Below the pieces are notes generated by a model that was not told where the DNA came from, ran no database searches, and worked only from the letters and a program-made list of their open reading frames with translations. Of a DNA stretch of 64,000 bases, positions 47,353 to 59,045 are shown in pieces. Location of the stretch: positions 153,227,293-153,291,292 of the forward strand of contig CM043958.1 of assembly GCA_014529385.2 (NCBI GenBank), written 5' to 3'. Source of the stretch: Adiantum capillus-veneris (lineage: Eukaryota > Streptophyta > Polypodiopsida > Polypodiales > Pteridaceae). Positions within the stretch are counted from its first letter, which is position 1. Each line of letters starts with the position of its first letter. The position numbers and the translations under genes are program-made.

Positions 47353-47598
47353 ATGGGCATGCAACTAGCACACATGATTTCACATTCCACCATGTATGAA
47401 TCACATGAACCTCATTTTGAGATGTATGTCAACAATCATGTCATGATAGAAACGTATGCAATATTTGTGCACGAAAGCACTATCGACATGAGACTAGACA
47501 TTGCCATTCAATATGGTAAGACCTTCCCAACAAGATGCACAAACATGAGTGCACACACAAATTCCACATTTGAAATGTATGTGTACTCCACGACGTAA
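47353..47598 (+). other. 81-codon open frame in D internal region, copy 1
   Basis: It starts MGMQLAHMISHSTMYESHEP and is rich in Met/His/Thr. The copy at 49585-49830 differs in one residue (Ser to Ala). No known domain. High identity may simply reflect recent duplication. Confidence 0.35.
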
Positions 47599-48060
47599 GC
47601 TATGAAGGCTACATCCTTTACAAAGCAAACCAACAAAATCCAAGAAACCAAAGCACAACATCAACATACAAATGAAGATGAAGGAAACGATATGATGACA
47701 ACCAACAAAATGACGATGAAGAAGACGACAAAGACAACAAAATGAAGACGAAGCAAAATTTGACGATGACAAACAACTTTGCAGATTTGAAGAGGGCATC
47801 AACAATAGATATGGCCTTCTCACATCGGGGCCACATACATAAAATCTTTTGAAAGCACCACATCTCTACTTGACCTACCACTTAGTTTCTTACTACTTGC
47901 TAGGGAAAGTGCACTTTGATCCTACACCCAGTTGACAATTCTCTTGGAGGACACCTTTGTATTTTGGGTGCTACATTTGACACTCATCGAGATGATGCCC
48001 ATATATGAACAGATGAACTACAAAATACATGAAATCTTTGTAAACCTCAATTTTGGGTTT

Positions 48061-48070
48061 AGGAGGCGTT
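48061..48070 (+). promoter_or_regulatory. D polypurine tract, copy 1
   Basis: AGGAGGCGTT directly before LTR 2; the next unit has AAGGGGGCGTT before LTR 3 (50288-50298). Confidence 0.55.
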
Positions 48071-48435
48071 TGTTTGGGTAAGCCCAACTTGTGGCACCAT
48101 GTGGGAAAGCTCTCTAGCCACTGAAGAAGAGATAAATGATGACATGGTCCAATAACAAGAGGATGTAGCCTCTCTAGCTAATGATTGTATAGCACTAAGC
48201 CTACTTAAAAGGCTATTCTCTAATGAAACAATTTTACTTTGAGCATTGTCATTATGTCTTTACTGTGTGTGTGTGTGTGTGTGTGTTTATGCTCTTGCAC
48301 TTGGCATAACCTTACCCTAACCTCCATATCTCTAACCCTAACCATAACACCATGGTTAAGCTAAGGATTCACCCTCCACAACCTAATGCTAAACCATTGG
48401 TGATTAGGGAGTATGCTTCCGCTACTAACCCAACA
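48071..48435 (+). repeat. D LTR copy 2 (shared)
   Basis: Starts TGTTTGGGTAAGCCC and ends AACCCAACA. It has (TG)n at 48264-48286 where the other copies have (CT)n. Followed by the primer site at 48438-48449. Confidence 0.87.
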
Positions 48436-48437
48436 AA

Positions 48438-48449
48438 TGGTATCAGAGC
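48438..48449 (+). promoter_or_regulatory. D primer-binding site, copy 2
   Basis: TGGTATCAGAGC, identical to copy 1. Confidence 0.9.
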
Positions 48450-48990
48450 CGCCGATTCATACCTAGGCCTAATTAATCCCCCTTCTTCTCTCTCCCTAAT
48501 CACAAGCATTGCTAATTAATCTTGGGCATGTTGTTTGTCTACCCGGCTATAACAAAATATATACAAGATAGGTTGATAAAGTTAAGGGTACCCTTCTTAA
48601 TCAAGTGATATGTCATTAGTCACCTTCTAATAATTGGTTTTATGTGTGCAATTTTTCATTTTACTGTGCACCATGTCCATGCTAGATTAATTGGGAAATC
48701 CCTTTTCTTACCCAATTAAGTGACTAATTGTCTTCATTTCATTTAGCCCTTGCATTTAGCGTGCATTTTTCATGTTTTTAATTCTCCAATTACTCTTCGT
48801 GCAAGCCATCATTTGAAGTGTGACTTGTGTGTGGAAGAAGTGTTGCTCAAGAGCTTTCCATTAAGCCCTCAACCTTTTCATTTGGAGTATTCTAGCAAAA
48901 TTAACTGATGCAAAGTTTTCCATCTTGCGCTTTGGTTTATGAAGGTGCAACATGCTCATAATCTTGTTCTCTGAAGACCTAAACACACGC

Positions 48991-49062
48991 GGTGTGTTGG
49001 CCAAGTGGTCTAGCTCAACCATATCATATTTGGGTGTGTACGATCACGAGGTCAATTACCAT
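48991..49062 (+). other. tRNA-like segment inside D, copy 2
   Basis: Same segment as 46745-46816, with GGTGTGTTGGCCAAGTGGTC conserved and a changed B-box-like part. A third copy lies at about 51270-51344. Confidence 0.45.
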
Positions 49063-49584
49063 AAAACACTATTTTTAGTGTGACTCTATTAAGCATGTCA
49101 ACTTGGCATTGTGAGAGGACGCAATTACATGCCTCAAAAGCAGAATTGGTTTTCTCCACTGTGTCTGACCAGACTAGAACCAACCGCCCGTGCCTCAAGG
49201 TCCCCGTTCGATGGATCTCTACCTGCGTAGTAAGGGCCAACCGGCCACAAACAATGCCTCACACTCTGGTAGCGGACTCCTCCACTGTGGTAAGCCAATT
49301 TGGACACTATTTTTGGGTCCACCCCATAAGGGCCCCCCTTTCCACGGCCTGTGTCAGCAGAACCCATGGTGTCAACCTTGCAAGGGACTGTTTCCCATGA
49401 GGCTTAAGCCTTGGGCCTAGAGCTCCAAAGCCTCCAAGCCATAGAGGCCATTCCCACTGCAAGCAATAACAACACCAAGTGTTATCTAGCTAAGGGTACT
49501 TTCCCACAGCTACACAGAAGCAGTATACACACTAGGTTGTAAAAGTCACCTTTTGGTGCTTTATTTTATGATCCTTGGAAGAGA

Positions 49585-49830
49585 ATGGGCATGCAACTAG
49601 CACACATGATTGCACATTCCACCATGTATGAATCACATGAACCTCATTTTGAGATGTATGTCAACAATCATGTCATGATAGAAACGTATGCAATATTTGT
49701 GCACGAAAGCACTATCGACATGAGACTAGACATTGCCATTCAATATGGTAAGACCTTCCCAACAAGATGCACAAACATGAGCGCACACACAAATTCCACA
49801 TTTGAAATGTATGTGTACTCCACGACGTAA
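49585..49830 (+). other. 81-codon open frame in D internal region, copy 2
   Basis: Near-identical to 47353-47598. The flanking noncoding sequence is also very similar, so selection on the frame is not shown. Confidence 0.35.
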
Positions 49831-50298
49831 GCTATGAAGGCTACATCCTCTACAAATCAAACCAACAAAAATCAAGAAACCAAAGCACAACATCGACATA
49901 CAAATGAAGATGAAGGAAACGATATGATGACAACCAACAAAATGACGATGAAGAAGACGACAACATACAACAATGACAACCAAATGAAGACGAAACAAAA
50001 TTTGATGACGATAAATAACTTTACAAATTTGAAGAGGGCATCAACAACACATATGGCCTTCTGAAATCGGGGCCACATACATAAAATCTTTTGAAAGCAT
50101 CACATCTCTGTTTGACCTACCACCTAGTTTCTTACCACTCTCTAGGGAAGGTATCCTACACCCCATTGACAATTCTGTGAGAGGACACCTTTATATTTTG
50201 GGTGCTACATTTGACACTCACCTAGATGATGCTCATATATGAACACATGAACCACAAAATACATGAAATCTTTCCCAATTTTGTGTTAAGGGGGCGTT

Positions 50299-50490
50299 TG
50301 TTAGGGTAAGCCCAACTTGTGGCACCATGTGGGAAAGCCCTCTAGCCACCTAAGAAGAGATAAATGATGACATGGTCCAATAACAAGAGGATGCAACCTC
50401 TCTAGCTAGTGATTGTATAGCACTAAGCCTACTTAAGAGGCTATTCTCTAATGAAACAATTGTACTTTGAGCATTATCATTGTGTCTATA

Positions 50491-50574
<84 letters not shown>

Positions 50575-50721
50575 ATGCTCTTGCACTTGGCATATCCTAA
50601 TCCTAACCTCCATATCTCTAACCCTAACCATAACACCATGGTTAAGCTAAGGCTTCGCCCTCCATAGCCTAATGCTAAACCATTGGTGATTAGGGAGTAC
50701 GCTTCCGCTACTAACCCAACA
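50299..50721 (+). repeat. D LTR copy 3
   Basis: Starts TGTTAGGGTAAGCCC and ends AACCCAACA. Longer than the others because of an expanded (CT)n-(CA)n-(CT)n tract at 50491-50572. The primer site after it is mutated (AATATATTAGACCTGACG). Confidence 0.85.
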
Positions 50722-51602
50722 AATATATTAGACCTGACGATTCATACCTAGGCCTAATTAATCCCCCTTCTTCTCTCTCCCTAATCACAAGCATTGCTAA
50801 TTAAGCTTGGGCATGTTGTTTGTCTACCCGACTTTAACAAAATGCATACAAGATAAGTTGGTAAAGTTAAGGATACCCTTCTCAATTAAGTGATTTGTCA
50901 GTAGTCACCCTCTAAAAAATTGTGTGTATGTGTGCAATTTTTCATTTTAGTGTGCACCATGTCCAACCTATATTAATTAAGGAATCCCTTTCCTTACCCA
51001 ATCTAATCATCTTCATTTCATTTAGCCCTTGCATTTAGCGTGCATTTTGCATGTTTTTAATTCTCCAATTACTCTTTGTGCAAGCCATCATTTGAAGTGT
51101 GACATGTGTGGAAGACGTGCTGCTCAAGAGCTTTCCATTGAGCCTTCAACCTTTGCATTTGGAGTATTCTAGCAAAATTAATTGATGTGCAAAGTTTTGC
51201 ATTCTGCCCTTTGGTTTATGAAGGTGCAACATGCTCATAATCTTCTTCTCTAAAGACCTAAGCACACTCGGTGTGTTGGCCAAGTAATTAGCTCAACCAT
51301 CTCAAATTTGGGTGTGTGTTATCGATAACGAGGACGATTACCATAAACACTATTTTTAGTGTGAGTACAGAGCACCTCAACTTGGCATCATGGGCCGATG
51401 CAAGGACACGTCTCAAAGGCGGAATTGATTTGCTATGTTGGGTCCGACCAAACTAGAACCCATCGCCCGATCGACCACAAAAAATGCCTCATCCTTTGGT
51501 TCGTCTGATAGCGGACTCCTCCATTGTGGTAAGTGAGTTTGGACACTATTTTTGGGTCCGCCCCATAAGGGCCCTGCTTCTCGCGGCCTCTGTCAGTAGA
51601 AC

Positions 51603-51706
51603 TGTTGGGAGAAAGGGGGGAGTCGGGTTGCTTAAAACAATTCAACACTTGCTCACAAACATCACCATCAACCTGTCAACCTCTTTCCCCAATTTTCAAG
51701 CGTGCG

Positions 51707-51749
<43 letters not shown>

Positions 51750-52278
51750 AGCATAGAATTGATAGAGACAAGCTCTAAGAGGGTGTAAGAACATAGAAGG
51801 GAAGATGTAGACTTAATAAAGGAGAACACAGCAAACAAAGAATAGCTTAAGAGAGGGGAGATGGAAAATCGAGAGCACCTACACAAGAAACTCCACGACA
51901 CCTCTCTTGTGGAGTTGGTATTTGATGTATTGATTTATTACTGATGCAAAAATTGGAGGCACCTCTTTTATACTTTAGTTCCACTTTAGTTATGAGTGGT
52001 ACACACTAGTTATTGCATGACCCTCTTAGGGTGGGTTCTCACTGTCCTATTTACAAAGGAGTCATAGTGGCTTATTTCTAAAATACCATGTTAGGATAAA
52101 ATGACAGAGAATTATTATTTTACGGTACCTCGTCGTCAATTCCCAGAGTTTCAATCTACAAACCATCATGCACTCACTGTTAGTAAAATTCAAATAGACA
52201 GCACATAATTAACCATTAAGCCAGCTATCCCAATTGCAGTTAAGCACATGCAACAGGAGGGTGCCTAGTCTCGTAACA
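51603..52278 (-). repeat. 3' LTR of E
   Basis: Boundaries TGTTGGGAG and CTCGTAACA form the TG/CA ends. It begins exactly where similarity to D ends and stops at a polypurine tract. It contains the (CG)n-(CA)n run at 51701-51745. The second LTR is outside the window, so the limits are inferred. Confidence 0.7.
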
Positions 52279-52290
52279 TCCCTCCCACCA
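52279..52290 (-). promoter_or_regulatory. Polypurine tract of E
   Basis: Minus-strand TGGTGGGAGGGA directly upstream of the LTR. Confidence 0.75.
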
Positions 52291-52325
52291 GGGATAGCAA
52301 CTGTTCTCAGTTGCTCACTAAAAAA

Positions 52326-52640
52326 TCAAATGGACCGTGAGTGATGGAAAGTGTGAAGAAGGTATGGGAAGTTGCATAACTTTTTTTCAGGCATCCATTT
52401 GGCATCCTCTTGAGGGTGGCCTTTAACGGTCAAAAGATAGCGGTTATAAAACATGCCAGTGAGTGTGGTGGTGGTCTCGTGATCAACTATTTGTGCAGTG
52501 ATGAGTTGTTCTTCTTGGTCCACAAGTGAACGTGGATCCTCATAAATGTGATGTGTAGGTAGGGGTCCTCTGAAAGGTCTTAAAAGACTAATGTGGAAAG
52601 CATTGTGAATGTGCCAATGTGAGGGTAGGTCTATAAAAAA
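52326..52640 (-). pseudogene. Chromodomain of E
   Basis: The frame reads EEQLITAQIVDHETTTTLTG and YLLTVKGHPQEDAKWMPEKK, matching the chromodomain core (Y-L-x-x-x-K-G-x-P-x-x-x-x-W-x-P-x). Just before it, in another frame, the FHVSLL-type linker can be traced (52560-52640). It is the C-terminal targeting module of the integrase. Broken by a frameshift. Confidence 0.78.
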
Positions 52641-52654
52641 TGAAATATCATGGA

Positions 52655-53513
52655 TTACAGTAGAAATTTTGAAGGACCGTAAAAACGAAGAGCAAGTTTA
52701 ACAAAAACATTAGTGTAGACACTTGACACTTTTGATCCTTCGTTTTTCAATGCGAAGCATAATATAATCACCTTCTTTAAATTGGTGTGCCTTGCGGTGC
52801 TTGATAGCATGCTTAGTGTAAAGTTCTTGTGATTGTTTAATGGCAGAATGCACACTTGCATAAATATCATGAAAATTAACAGTAAAATCATCAACGGCAA
52901 GCAACAATATGGGAAAGACGGGAAGCATGAGTAGGCAGAGAATGATTTCAAATGGAGATTTACCTGTGGCAGTGTGTGAGTGTGTTGTTATATGCAAACT
53001 GTAGAATATGCAGGTAATCATCCTATTTCTTGGGTTGAGAAGAAACATAAGCTTTTAACAAGTCAATGATGGTGCGATTAGTGACTTCGGTTTGACCATT
53101 AGACTCAGGATGGAATGCAGAAGTAAAACCAAGTGTGGTTCCAAGATTTTCAAAAACAATATCGTCCGAAAAGCACTACAAAATTTGGAATCTCGATCCG
53201 ATATTATAACTTTAGGCAAACCATGATGTGGAAAGACAACTTTAAAAAATAGAAGTGTAGCTTGATGTACTGTGAGTGTTTTCTTACAAGGAATGAAGTA
53301 TGCTTGTTTGGAAAAATGGTTAATGACAGTCCAAATCATATCATGCTTGTCAACAGTGAGTAGAAATCCAATGACAAAATCCATTGAAATATGTTCCCAA
53401 GGTTTTTCAGGAATAGGGAGAGGGTGTAAAAGTCCCAATTTCTTATATGTTGCTGCTTTGACCTTTTGACAAATTAAACAAGTTGAAACATAATGTTTAA
53501 CATCAATTTTCAT
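52655..53513 (-). pseudogene. Integrase of E
   Basis: The N-terminal zinc domain ends in STCLICQKVK. The core reads EHISMDFVIGF (first Asp), then KVIISDRDSKF (second Asp), with the Glu region disrupted by a frameshift near 53150. The block SHTATGKSPFEI, then HAIKHRKAHQFKEGDYIMLR of the C-terminal domain, is in another frame (52710-52990). Inactive. Confidence 0.85.
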
Positions 53514-53649
53514 AGTAGGCCAAAAGAAATCACGACATAAGTTTTGAAAAGTAGCAGCAAATCCTCTATGTCCAGCATGTGGAACTCGTCAATGATCAAT
53601 GTATAAAAAGGTTTAGTTACACACAGTTTTTGTTTGAAATAAAGAAAGT
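53514..53649 (-). pseudogene. E sequence between integrase and the C insertion
   Basis: The decayed start of the integrase zinc domain (expected HRG-type His motifs), full of stops. It ends at the TTTTT target of C. Confidence 0.5.
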
Positions 53650-53654
53650 TTTTT
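53650..53654. repeat. Target-site duplication of C (left), TTTTT
   Basis: Five T residues before C are matched by TTTTT at 62548-62552. Low complexity makes it weaker evidence than the other duplications, but E continues on both sides. Confidence 0.7.
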
Positions 53655-55317
53655 TGTCATCAAATATCTAATATCTAACCAACCCAAATGATTTTCTCAT
53701 ATTAAACTGATCATTTAATATGGGATAATAAACGGGAACAAGGGTTAGAATATAGACATGTGCTTACGGATCTATCTCAAGACGGGGCCAATGGTAAAGG
53801 GGCCCAAATGAGAGATGGTATGCCAAAGAGCAAGGTTAACTAATGAAGCTTAAAAGACCTTAAGGTTAGCTTCATTAAAGACCTCCAATGGTTAGTGTTA
53901 AAAGTCCTTTTGACCTTAAGCAAGCTAGGGTTGTGCTTGAGGTGAGAACCTTAGGCAAGCTAGGGTTGTGCTTGAGGTGGGAAGCCGATCTAAGCTTAGG
54001 CAAGCTAGGGCTGTGCTTGAGGTGGGAACCCGATCTAAACTTAGGAAGCTAGGGCTGTGCTTGAGGTAGGAACCCAACCTAAACTTAGGCAAGCTAGGGC
54101 TGTGCTTGAGGTGGGAACTCCATCTAAGGTGCTTGTCATGCTTGATGACTAAGGTACTTGAGGTACTTGTCACATTTAATGAGGAAGTTGCTTGAGAAGC
54201 TTCCTATGCATGGGAGGTAAGATGCTTGAGTCAAAAAGAGAACCTACTCACTTAATGAGGAAGTTGCTTGAGAAACTTCCTATGCATAAAAATCTCAAAG
54301 TTAGGGGAATTCTAAAAGAGCACATGGGACACATGTTAGACTCTCACTAAGCTTAACCACATGGGTGCTTGAATGCTATCGGTTGGGCTAAAGAGGGGTC
54401 CAATGAGCTTTTACTTTCACCTAACAAATATCTAGATATTTTCAAGCTCTCTCACTCTAAGGGGTAAGGAGGACACTTGTCAAAAGACTACCCATATGCT
54501 TGACTGCATGCTGGGTGTGATTGGCTAAGGGGAGAGGGGTCCAATGAACTTGTAGCAAGTAGAATTTTTGCTCAAAGCAAGAAAGGGGGGTGCTAGGGGG
54601 ATATACACCATCACACACACTCATTGGAGATACCATTCTCACTTGGTGAAAGTTGAGGAACACCACCTTCTTCTCCAAGCTTGTGAGAGTGAAAGCCTAC
54701 ACCAAAACTCTTTGCTATGGAATGCAAATCCAACCAAGAGTCATGCTTCAATGCTTAAGCTTGCCATCTTCTCCATCTCCATTACTATGCTATTATGTAT
54801 GCTAGCAAGAAGAGTAATGATAAGTGAGGAACTACTTCTTTCTCCTATGGAATGTTTCTTTTTCCTCTTCCCTATCCTCATTCCCCGCTAGCTCTCTCCA
54901 CCTTCGAAGGTGTTTGAGGCCTTGGGACTGAGGCTTGGGATAGTTAATGCTTTCTTCAAGTTTATGTTATGTTATGTTTGTGATGCATGAAGCTTTCCAT
55001 CTTCATTGCATCACCAAGGTCACAAGGAACACAAAGATTTTATTGTATCAAGTCTCTCTTAATGGGAGAAACTATAATACAAATGCCTATTGGAGGGGGG
55101 ACCGGCTCCATATGAATCCGGTCCTCAACTATTGTCATGTTCTCTAAACTCTCCCTCTTGCAAAAGTATTGTTCATGCCAAGTTAACTATGTACCATGTT
55201 TATGTTGCTACCATCAATTAAGTTCACCCGCTATGCTCACAAAGTAATCTCTTAAAAGTGCTTCACCTACTTTCCTAATTCCACTACTCTCAAAGTTCAT
55301 AGGCTATTTCCATTACA
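53655..55317 (+). repeat. 5' LTR of C
   Basis: TGTCATCAAATATC to CCATTACA. It holds about five imperfect copies of a 45-bp unit (AGCTAGGGCTGTGCTTGAGG core) at 53920-54120. It pairs with 60953-62547. Confidence 0.93.
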
Positions 55318-55318
55318 T

Positions 55319-55330
55319 TGGTATGAGAGC
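55319..55330 (+). promoter_or_regulatory. Primer-binding site of C
   Basis: TGGTATGAGAGC, one change from the initiator tRNA-Met site TGGTATCAGAGC, one base after the LTR. Confidence 0.85.
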
Positions 55331-55721
55331 ATTTGGTTTCTCTTTTATTGCTTAAGAAGAGAGGTCCTTAAGTAGCCTATTAATGGTTGATTTTGTTATT
55401 TATATTAGGGTAAGTGGGACTGGGATCTATTATCGGTTTTTTTGAACCCATATGGTGCACACCTCGCGAGCTTTGGACTTAATAATGGAGTCTATTTAGA
55501 CTTGCCTATGGCTTTATCATTATTGAGCCATAAGAAGTTCGAAAGGAGCTATCCCTCGACAACTTCGCTATGTTAGACTCACTCCACTACTCTCTATAAT
55601 TAACCAATTCGAGCCGTGGGTGTAGATACTTAAGTGCGTATTTTCAAAGGCTAAGAGGAGTAGCAACTAAGGTTTTGAATTGCTACAGCATACACTAAGT
55701 AAACACATAAGTTTAATTAGC
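55331..55721 (+). other. Leader of C
   Basis: About 390 bases of untranslated leader between the primer site and the gag ATG at 55722. Packaging signals would be expected here; nothing specific recognised. Confidence 0.6.
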
Positions 55722-57195
55722 ATGGCTGACAATAATCAAGAGAGGAGAATGAACATTGATAACTTTGATTTTTCACATGAAGGTGCCAATGATGATGCTC
55801 CCATGTTTGTTAATTATCTTGTCACTAGGTTGCAACAAGCTATGGGCAACCCCACTTTGCAAGCTGAAGTTACTCAACAACTTCGTGCTTATGGGATTTC
55901 CTTTCCTGTCCAAGAGGAGAGAGAGCTTACGAGGCCTCTTGAAGAGACCCCCAAAAGAAGACTCTCTCCCATACGAGAGGAGGAATCCCAAGATCAAGAA
56001 AGCAATGAATCCCTAAATTCCTCCGAAGATGTGGCTCCACAAAGAAGGAGGACTAAACGATCGCCAACTCCTCCCAAGAGGAAACGGTTAACCCATAGTC
56101 CTTCTCCTCGTCACTCCAAAAGGGAAGAGAGGAAACCAAGGAAGAAAAGGGCAAGAAAGAGGTCACCCTCTTCTCCTTCTTCTACACCTTCCTCCTCTAC
56201 CGATGAAAGCTATGGCTATTCTCCTAGAGAATATAAGAGGGGAGGACATCGCAAATCTTACCCTGCACGGCGAAGGTCACAAAAACTCAAGAAGTTCAAA
56301 GAGGGAGGAAAGAGTATCTCTTTTCTCACCTATGATGGAACCTTTGGTGCTACCGACAAAATATTGGCCTTCATCCAACAATTTGATGCGGCCTTTGGAG
56401 ACGAGGGCTTCACGGAGTCCTCCAAGCTACGCCATGTAGCTATGCACTTCCAAAAATCGGCTCGTCAGTTTTTGTGACCTTCTTGAGTTGAGACCATTGA
56501 GACCCTTGATAGGTGGGCTAGTCTTCGAGGCAATGGCTAAGCACCAAAGACACGGAAAACTCTACGAGTTTCCATCATGAAGCAATTCCTTGCAAGTGAT
56601 GCAAAGGACAAAGTGCTCACCGAATGGCGGAGTTTAAGGCTTCTCTCTCATGAGTCTATCCACAAATATGTGAACAAGTTTTGGGATTTACATCTCAAGG
56701 CTACTGTCTTTCAAAAGATAGACTTTGCTGAGCAAAAACAACAATTCTGTGCAGGATTACCTGAGGAGATGGCCAAGTATGTCAACTCTCAACGGCCTGA
56801 CTCTATCAGCGAAGTAATCCACCATACCATGGTTGCTTCACGCATCAATTTCCAACAAGGGTTAGACGGAATGTCAAACCCATGGAAAATAAAGACAAAA
56901 GTGATGCAAAGGGAAAAATTAATGCCCAAAAATTTTCCCACGGCCATTCCAACAACAACAACAATAATCAGTCCAAGGAGAAAGGAGTTTACAAAGGTAA
57001 AAATAAACTCTCTCCTGAAGAGCTTGAAACTTTTCGCAAGGATCACAATTGTTTTAGGTGTGGGGAGCAAGGACATGGCTATCGTTCTTGCCCCAAAAGA
57101 AATGCTCGCAATGAGACTCCTAGAGCTTCCACTATCGAAGCTTCAAAAGAGGATACTCATTGCAAAGAATCACCTCTCTCCTATGCTTGGGGAAA
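55722..57195 (+). pseudogene. gag of C
   Basis: It starts MADNNQERRMNIDNFDFSHE. An acidic N terminus is followed by a strongly basic Ser/Arg/Lys/Pro stretch (residues about 110-190) and the capsid-like block LTYDGTFGATDKILAFIQQF, then a stop at 56475-56477. The frame resumes at about 56577 (DKVLTEWRSLRLLSHESIHK, QKQQFCAGLPEEMAKY). After a frameshift near 56882 come an Asn run and the zinc knuckle CFRCGEQGHGYRSC (CX2CX4HX4C) near 57052-57093. The relic at 22711-23043 belongs to this lineage. Confidence 0.9.
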
Positions 57196-57670
57196 GGTAA
57201 GGGAGCATGATGCTTTCATCCCGTTTGACCCTGGTTCTGGTCTCAACTTCATATCAATGGAGTTGGCCACCAAGTTGGGCATTCAAGCTTTTGAGATGGG
57301 AGATGCTGTAACGGACGATGCCGCTTTCAAGGGACAACAAGCCTCCATTACTACCTTGATTGGGAAGTTGAGGCTTCATGTCCAAAGCTATGTCGACAAA
57401 GAAGACTTCTTCATCTCTCCTCTCCAACATGAGGATGTTATCCTAGGGATACCATGGTTCAACCGCATGGCTACCAACATGAAGTTCCCTAAAAGGAGAA
57501 TCTACTTCACCTACAGGGAAAAGACTATGTATATTGATGCTAATGAGTCTGGTCGTACTATACCACTTGTAAATCCTCTCGCCCTTGATAAATCAATGAA
57601 AAGCTCAGTTTCTGTGTACATGATTTTTGTCAAAGAATCCCAAAAAGATCCTAATGTTCATCAAAGGTGA
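57196..57670 (+). pseudogene. Aspartic protease of C
   Basis: In frame with the zinc knuckle. The active site is FIPFDPGSGLNFIS (D-P-G form), followed by ATKLGIQAFEMGDAV and the second block EDVILGIPWFNRM. It ends at a stop at 57668-57670. The following linker to RT (57671-57861) is in broken frames but retains PPNKPPYRVS-type sequence. Confidence 0.87.
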
Positions 57671-57861
57671 ATGGTAGGAATCAAGAAGAGTTAGACTTGT
57701 CTAACTTTCTAAAAGGATTCCAAGATGTGTTCATTGATGATATCCCTATGGACTTACCTCCAAAACGAGGGGATGATGACCATCGAATTGAGCTCCTATC
57801 AGGAAGCTGACCGCCTAACAAACCTCCCTATCGAGTTTCACAAGCTCAACAAGAGGAGATC

Positions 57862-58500
57862 ATGAGGCAAGTACAAGAATTGGTACACAGAGGAATGCCT
57901 AGCTCCTCTCCCTTTTGCTCTCTAGTCCTTTTAGTGCAAAAGAAAGATGGTACATACCGCATGTGTGTGGACTATTGCGCACTAAATCATATCACTATCA
58001 AAAACAGATTTCCCGTACCCCGGGTAGAAGATCTGTTTGATAAGCTACAAGGCTCTACCTACTTCAGTAGGATTGACCTTAAAAGTGGCTACCATCAAAT
58101 AAGGATAGTGAATGATAATATCCTAAAGACTGCGTTTCATACAACGTTTGGCCTTTATGAATATCTAGTCATGTCTTTTGGCTTGACTAATGCACTAGCT
58201 ACATTCAATCGATTAATGGAGAAAAATTTTATACCCTACCGCAAATTCACTGGAGTGTTCTTTGATGATATCATCATCTACTCCAATTCCTTGGAGGAAC
58301 ACAAGCACCATCTCCAAGTGATTTTTCAAGCATTAAGGGAGAATAAGCTTTTTCTCAATCAAAAGAAAAGTGAATTTTTCCTTCAAGAGATTCAATACTT
58401 AGGTCATATTATCTCTCGAGATGGTATCCGTATGGATCCATCAAAGTTGGAGGTAATAAAAAAGCATGGCCTAATCCAAGGAATCTACATGAGCTAAGAA
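57862..58500 (+). pseudogene. Reverse transcriptase of C
   Basis: [55 protein letters not shown], the active site GVFFDDIIIYS (FFDD form) and FFLQEIQYLGHIISRDGIRM. A frameshift near 58470 separates it from the connection region (CAYYRRFIAKFSQIEGPLH at 58515-58575). This is the least damaged RT in the window. Confidence 0.93.
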
Positions 58501-58511
58501 GCTTTATTGGT

Positions 58512-59045
58512 ATGTGTGCATACTATAGACGCTTCATAGCAAAATTCTCTCAAATAGAAGGACCATTACATGACTTGATAAGAAAAACGTTAAGTATTCA
58601 TGGACTCCTAAGGAGCAAAGTGCTTTTGACAAGCTCAAAGAGAAGCTTATCTCCCAACCAGTCCTTATGCTTCCGGATCTCTCAAAGCCATTTGAGGTCC
58701 AATGTGATGCTTGTGGTGATTGCCTTGGAGCAGTCTTACTTCAAGAAGGGCATGCCATAGCCTATGAGAACCAAAGGCTCAACATGGATGAACGGGTATT
58801 AGGCATTTATGAGAAAGAGCTGTTAGTTGTTCTACATGCCCTAGACACATGGAAGCACTATCTATTGGGGACTCCATTCATCTTACGAACATACCATCAA
58901 TGTCGCAAGTACTTCATGACGCAAACAAAGCTTTCCGACAAACAAATGAGGTGGGCAAATTTTCTTTCACATTGCTCACATTGCTGGTAAGCACAATCAA
59001 GTGGCTGATGCACTTTCGCGACGACCAAAAGTTAATGCTGTGTCA
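58512..59045 (+). pseudogene. RNase H of C
   Basis: FEVQCDACGDCLGAVLLQEG (first Asp), YEKELLVVLHALDTWKHYLL (Glu), and after a frameshift near 58970 MADALSRRPKVNAVS (late Asp). Frames change near 58600 and 58970, so it is broken. Confidence 0.88.

Larger units (their letters stand above)
45817..51602 (+). mobile_element. Element D: tandem array LTR-internal-LTR-internal-LTR-partial internal, non-autonomous
   Basis: Three LTRs (45817-46188, 48071-48435, 50299-50721) alternate with internal regions of about 1.87 kb. The first two LTRs are followed by TGGTATCAGAGC after two bases, the initiator tRNA-Met primer site; the third has a decayed version. Polypurine tracts precede LTRs 2 and 3. No gag or pol is visible, so this is a small non-autonomous family (between TRIM and LARD in size). 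The shared central LTR points to unequal recombination. The third internal region is cut at 51602 by element E. Confidence 0.85.

Noticed and set aside
50350-50667. Arg/Glu-rich and Ser/Leu-rich open frames on both strands
   Set aside because: They arise from the (CT)n tract in the D LTR.
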